The translations under genes and the position numbers were made by a program. Below, one piece after another: positions 5,292-7,914 of a stretch of DNA of 7,914 nt. The notes below the pieces were generated by a model. That model did not search any database. It had not been told where the DNA came from and saw only the letters and a program-made list of their open reading frames with translations. Position 1 is the first letter of the stretch, and each line of letters opens with the position of its first letter. This DNA comes from Oscillospiraceae bacterium (GTDB lineage Bacteria; Bacillota; Clostridia; WRCU01). Location of the stretch: assembly GCA_009783805.1 (NCBI GenBank), contig WRCU01000058.1:1-7914 (forward strand). The letters are read 5' to 3'.

Positions 5292-5849
5292 ATGGTGGTT
5301 CTCTCCGTCGACTACGGCGACGCCAGGTGCGGCGTCGCCGTCAGCGACCCGCTACAGATGACCGCGACGGGGCTTCGCGACGTGACCATGCGGCGCGGGG
5401 CCCTTTTTGCCTTTCGCTCTTTGTGTGATATAATATCCGAACGCTCGGTGGGCCTCGTGGTGGTCGGCCTGCCCTTCAACATGGACGGCAGCTTGGGCCC
5501 TTCGGCCCTAAAGGTCATAGGCTTTGCGGATCGCCTCATTTCGGCCATGGAGGGCAGCCCCGATCCGGGTCCCGCCGCCGGGGCCGTATGCGCGGAGGCC
5601 TTCATATGTTGGTGGAAGGGCGGCGGATACGCCGCTGAGTCCTGGTACGGCGGCGCATCGTGCGGGGGAAGGGACGTAGGGGTCACCTTCTGGGATGAGA
5701 GGCTCACCACCCGCTCGGCCCAAAGGACGCTCATCGGCATGGGGAAGCGGGACATACGCCGCGGCGGCTCGGTCGACAAGGCCGCCAGCGAGATAATTCT
5801 TACCGGTTACCTGGACAGGCTGAGGCTATCGGGAAAGGGGAGCGAATGA
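5292..5849 (+). CDS. ruvX: Holliday junction resolvase-like / pre-16S rRNA nuclease RuvX (YqgF), 185 aa, with internal insertion
   Basis: RNase H-fold nuclease of the YqgF/RuvX family, linked to Holliday-junction resolution and 16S rRNA 5'-end maturation. Conserved parts: LSVDYGDARCGVAVSDP (4-20, catalytic D8); VGLVVVGLPFNMDGSLGP (53-70); FWDERLTTRSAQRTL (133-147, acidic D135/E136); and VDKAASEIILTGYLD (161-175, D162). Typical members have about 135-150 residues. The excess is one in-frame block, about 86-127, between the helix FADRLISAM and the strand before WDERLTT. It is rich in Gly, Ala, Cys and Trp and unlike the family. All catalytic blocks are intact, so the enzyme is probably active. 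The ATG at 5292 follows AAAAGGG in the 3' end of ireB; an in-frame ATG at 5244 would overlap ireB and add unrelated residues. The stop overlaps the next ATG (ATGA), implying translational coupling. Confidence 0.93.
   Translation: MVVLSVDYGDARCGVAVSDPLQMTATGLRDVTMRRGALFAFRSLCDIISERSVGLVVVGLPFNMDGSLGPSALKVIGFADRLISAMEGSPDPGPAAGAVCAEAFICWWKGGGYAAESWYGGASCGGRDVGVTFWDERLTTRSAQRTLIGMGKRDIRRGGSVDKAASEIILTGYLDRLRLSGKGSE
5407..5434 (+). promoter_or_regulatory. Near-consensus extended -10 promoter inside ruvX
   Basis: TTGCCT (5407-5412), 16-bp spacer, then TG-A-TATAAT (TG at 5426-5427, TATAAT at 5429-5434); TTTGCC with a 17-bp spacer is the alternative -35. The -10 box is perfect and has the extended TGn. 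It lies in the codons for FAFRSLCDIIS, which are AT-rich unlike the rest of the gene. If active, RNA from about 5441 would carry the DUF1292 and DUF3048 genes without ireB. Confidence 0.45.
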
Positions 5850-6196
5850 TGGCGGATGACTTGGACGATTTCATCGTCCTCACGAACGAAGACGGCGAGG
5901 AGGAAAGGTTCCAATTCATCGACTCCATAGAGATGGACGGAAAGGTCTACTTCGTGCTCACCCCCGCCCAGGAAGAGGAGTCGCCCGATGACGGCGGCGA
6001 GGGAGAGGATGACGAGGAGGAGGACATCGTCATCCTTAGGATGGACACGAATGAGGAGAGCGGGGAGGAGACCCTGGTCTCCATCGAGGACGACGACGAG
6101 GTGGACAGGGTCTTCGACCTTTTCATACAGCAGAGTGAGGAATACGCCGAAATAGACGACCTAGAGGACGATGACGACGATGGGGACATGGGATAG
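5846..6196 (+). CDS. DUF1292 family acidic protein (YrzB-like), 116 aa
   Basis: Function unknown; the family commonly sits directly after ruvX in Bacillota. The first part, DFIVLTNEDGEEERFQFIDSIEMDGKVYFVLTPAQ (about 8-42), is the conserved DUF1292 beta-rich segment, and EEDIVILRMD (58-67) is its last conserved strand. Asp/Glu clusters surround and follow these, with a C-terminal run of acidic residues (DDLEDDDDDGD), making it strongly acidic and a little longer than typical members. Its ATG (5846) overlaps the ruvX stop as ATGA; a second ATG follows at once (5849) and has better spacing from the GGGGAG at 5837-5842, so the protein may be one residue shorter. The end overlaps the DUF3048 gene by 26 nt. 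An antisense serine-rich frame here is a shadow of the acidic codons. Confidence 0.92.
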   Translation: MMADDLDDFIVLTNEDGEEERFQFIDSIEMDGKVYFVLTPAQEEESPDDGGEGEDDEEEDIVILRMDTNEESGEETLVSIEDDDEVDRVFDLFIQQSEEYAEIDDLEDDDDDGDMG

Positions 6197-7505
6197 GCTG
6201 GTCCGTCTGACCCGTAGGCATATCAACATCGTCGGCCTGGCTTTTGCGGCCCTTGTCCTGCTCATATTGATCATAGCCCTAGGTCCCGGCGGCGATGCCG
6301 GTCCTGGCCTCATCGAAGGCGATACGGGGACCCACGGCGAAGGGCCTTCCGGGGACTTGGCATGGGGCGGTGACCCTACGCCCGATGGGAGCGGGGATAC
6401 GGAAGGGTCGGCCGGCCTGGGGACCCCGAGCCCTACCTCCGCGCCGAAGGCCCCGACGCCCGCACCGACCGAATCGGGGGGCCCCACGCAGGCGGCGGGC
6501 GGCAAGCTGCTCGACTCTCCGGCGGGCACGATCGCGTACTTCACCAAGCCGGTCTACACCCACAGGCCCATCGCCGTGATGATCGACAACGAAGGGCCCG
6601 GATGTTTGCCTCAGGGGGGCATATACCAGGCGCAGTTCGTGTACGAGATGGTCGTGGAGTACGGCGAGACTAGGCTCATGGGCGTCTACTGGGACGCGGA
6701 CTCAGACCTGGTCGGGAACGTGCGCAGCTCCAGGCACTACTTCATCGACTACGTGATCGAACACGATGCTATATACATCCACATAGGCTGGAGCCCGATG
6801 GCGCAGGCCGACATAACGAACTATAAGGTCAGCAACATCAACGGCGTCCTCAACAGCGCGGGGATATTCTGGAAGATCACCGGCGAGCCCGGCAACTGGC
6901 AGGACTCGTACACCAGCTTCGCCAAGATAGGCGAGGGGGTGGCGCAGTACAGGTACAGGACCGACTCGAACAACAAGCCGGTCTTCGGGTACGTAGACCC
7001 CATTTACGATTCCCTGGACCCCATGGACATATACGGGCCGGTCCGCCAGCCCGTCGTGGACCTCCGGAAGACCAACGGGCTCGCGAAGGCCGCGTTCGAC
7101 GAGGTCGCCTTCGACGCGGCCGGCGTCTCCATCACGTACAGCACCGCCTATGGATGCTCATACGAATATGACGCCGAGACGGGCCTGTACCTAAGATACA
7201 GGAACGGCGAGAGGCATATGGACAGGGTCCCGGGCATGCAGCTCACGGCCAGGAACATAATCGTCTCCATCGTGCCGAACGCCGGCATCCCCGGCGACAG
7301 GGAGGGCAGGCAGACCCTCAGCAACGTGGGCCAGGGCAAGGGCTGGCTGGTGGCCGGCGGCAAAGCCGTCGAGATCGAGTGGAGGAAGGACTCCAGGACG
7401 CACAATACCGTCTACTCCTACCCGAGCGGCGAGGCCATAGCCCTTAATGAGGGGCAGACCTGGATCCAGCTCGTGCCCAGCGCCTCCTCCGTGACTTTCG
7501 GCTGA
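6171..7505 (+). CDS. Membrane-anchored DUF3048 (YerB-like) protein, 444 aa
   Basis: Extracytoplasmic protein of unknown biochemical function; Bacillus YerB is a lipoprotein of this family. A basic start (R9, R12, R15, R16) precedes one hydrophobic helix at about 19-38, giving a membrane anchor with the rest outside. There is no lipobox cysteine, so it is not a lipoprotein. A Gly/Pro/Thr/Asp-rich linker (39-115) probably spans the wall. The N-terminal DUF3048 domain is about 122-260 (RPIAVMIDN, YEMVVEYGETRLMGVYWD, GNVRSSRHYFIDYV). The C-terminal DUF3048 domain is about 305-437 (FDEVAFDAAGVSITYS, then NIIVSIVPN, and GKGWLVAGGKAVEIEWRKD near 389-407). The ATG at 6171 overlaps the DUF1292 gene and has AGAGG only 3 nt upstream; the in-frame ATG at 6180 is an alternative. 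It is last in the operon and converges on the ribokinase gene 16 bp later. Confidence 0.92.
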   Translation: MTTMGTWDRLVRLTRRHINIVGLAFAALVLLILIIALGPGGDAGPGLIEGDTGTHGEGPSGDLAWGGDPTPDGSGDTEGSAGLGTPSPTSAPKAPTPAPTESGGPTQAAGGKLLDSPAGTIAYFTKPVYTHRPIAVMIDNEGPGCLPQGGIYQAQFVYEMVVEYGETRLMGVYWDADSDLVGNVRSSRHYFIDYVIEHDAIYIHIGWSPMAQADITNYKVSNINGVLNSAGIFWKITGEPGNWQDSYTSFAKIGEGVAQYRYRTDSNNKPVFGYVDPIYDSLDPMDIYGPVRQPVVDLRKTNGLAKAAFDEVAFDAAGVSITYSTAYGCSYEYDAETGLYLRYRNGERHMDRVPGMQLTARNIIVSIVPNAGIPGDREGRQTLSNVGQGKGWLVAGGKAVEIEWRKDSRTHNTVYSYPSGEAIALNEGQTWIQLVPSASSVTFG

Positions 7506-7506
7506 C

Positions 7507-7518
7507 GCGCGGTCGCGC
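7507..7518. terminator. Tiny GC hairpin between convergent genes, weak terminator candidate
   Basis: GCGC (7507-7510), loop GGTC, GCGC (7515-7518) fills the 16-bp gap between the DUF3048 and ribokinase stops. Neither strand has a T run after it. It may act with antisense transcription to limit read-through, but the stem is very short. Confidence 0.2.
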
Positions 7519-7521
7519 CGT

Positions 7522-7914
7522 TCAGCCTCCCTTAAGCTTGGCGGTCCTGATGAACGCCTTTATCTCCTCGCCCGTGGGCAGGGATGCCTGCGCGCCTTCC
7601 CTCGACGCCGTCAGCGCCCCGGCCGCGCATGCGTACGATACGGCCTCCAGCGTGGGCCTACCCTCGGCCAACGCCATCGTGAGGGCCGCGTTGAACGAGT
7701 CCCCGGCCGCCGTCGAGTCCACGGGGTCGACCGAGTAGGCCGGGACCATCTCCGAAAGCCCGCCGAACGAAACGAACGCGCCTTTGTCGGCCATGGTTAT
7801 TATCACGTTGGCCGCGCCCAGCCGCCTCATCCCTTCCGCGGCCGCCCTCGCCCAGTCCGCGGGGTCACCGTACCCGGCCTGCGGGACGCCGGAATACGCC
7901 TCCGCCTCCGTCTC
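7522..7914 (-). CDS. rbsK: Ribokinase (PfkB family), C-terminal fragment
   Basis: Partial: 130 codons including the true C-terminus; the N-terminal half is beyond the right edge. Ribokinase phosphorylates D-ribose with ATP to ribose 5-phosphate in the cytosol, feeding the pentose phosphate pathway and nucleotide synthesis. The visible part starts with ETEAEAYSGV, matching the NETE motif region. It continues through LGAANVIITMADKGAFV (a nucleotide-binding strand and turn) to the PfkB signature DPVDSTAAGDSFNAAL, whose GD carries the catalytic aspartate. The DxTAAGDxFN form is typical of RbsK more than of fructokinase or other PfkB kinases, but substrate cannot be proven without the sugar-binding half. 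An internal ATG at 7830 is not the start, because the frame and the homology continue to the window edge. Confidence 0.88.
   Translation of the reverse strand, partial: ETEAEAYSGVPQAGYGDPADWARAAAEGMRRLGAANVIITMADKGAFVSFGGLSEMVPAYSVDPVDSTAAGDSFNAALTMALAEGRPTLEAVSYACAAGALTASREGAQASLPTGEEIKAFIRTAKLKGG

Noticed and set aside
5947..6189. Antisense serine-rich 80-codon frame
   Set aside because: Simple reverse reading of the GAN/GAG codons of the acidic DUF1292 protein.
1..7914. CRISPR array, insertion sequence, tRNA/rRNA, prophage or toxin-antitoxin system
   Set aside because: No regularly spaced repeats, terminal inverted repeats, transposase motifs or cloverleaf-like segments were seen. The small XRE gene has no toxin-like partner: its neighbours are an oxidoreductase and rnr.

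Overview
The window is GC-rich DNA (GC not counted) packed with chromosomal housekeeping genes. I infer a Bacillota (Firmicutes), Clostridia-like bacterium. The basis is the run IreB (DUF965), RuvX, DUF1292 and then a DUF3048 protein, plus a separate Crh/HPr-like protein; IreB, DUF1292 and DUF3048 are mostly Bacillota families. Arginine is often AGG, and ATA (Ile) and CTA (Leu) are used despite the high GC. I cannot name the genus.

Layout. Left edge, minus strand: the start of a Gfo/Idh/MocA oxidoreductase with a long Lys/Ala/Pro tail (1-266), then a small XRE-type regulator (354-671). A divergent control region (672-848) holds a good minus-strand promoter, an inverted repeat and a 10-bp direct repeat. 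RNase R (849-3071, TTG start) runs rightward from it. It converges on a minus-strand HPr-like gene (3114-3344) that lacks the phosphocarrier histidine. A second divergent region (3345-3496) separates that gene from mtaB (3497-4912). An apparent operon follows: ireB (5030-5290), ruvX (5292-5849), DUF1292 (5846-6196) and a membrane-anchored DUF3048 protein (6171-7505). Its last junctions are 1-nt apart or overlapping. The right edge is the C-terminal part of a ribokinase on the minus strand (7522-7914).

How the genes relate. RNase R (RNA decay), MtaB (tRNA ms2t6A37) and RuvX (Holliday-junction resolvase-like, also tied to pre-16S rRNA processing) are nucleic-acid housekeeping. IreB is a substrate of the PASTA kinase/phosphatase pair in enterococci, and the HPr-like protein keeps only the regulatory serine, so two phospho-signalling adaptors sit near each other. 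The oxidoreductase and ribokinase are ends of neighbouring sugar-metabolism transcription units.

I found no CRISPR array, mobile element, RNA gene, defence island or clearly new system. The unusual features are: low-complexity tails and insertions in several conserved enzymes (oxidoreductase, RNase R, MtaB, RuvX); a near-consensus promoter inside ruvX; a nested hairpin just before the ireB ribosome binding site; operator-like repeats in both divergent regions; and no canonical hairpin-plus-T-run terminator at any gene end.
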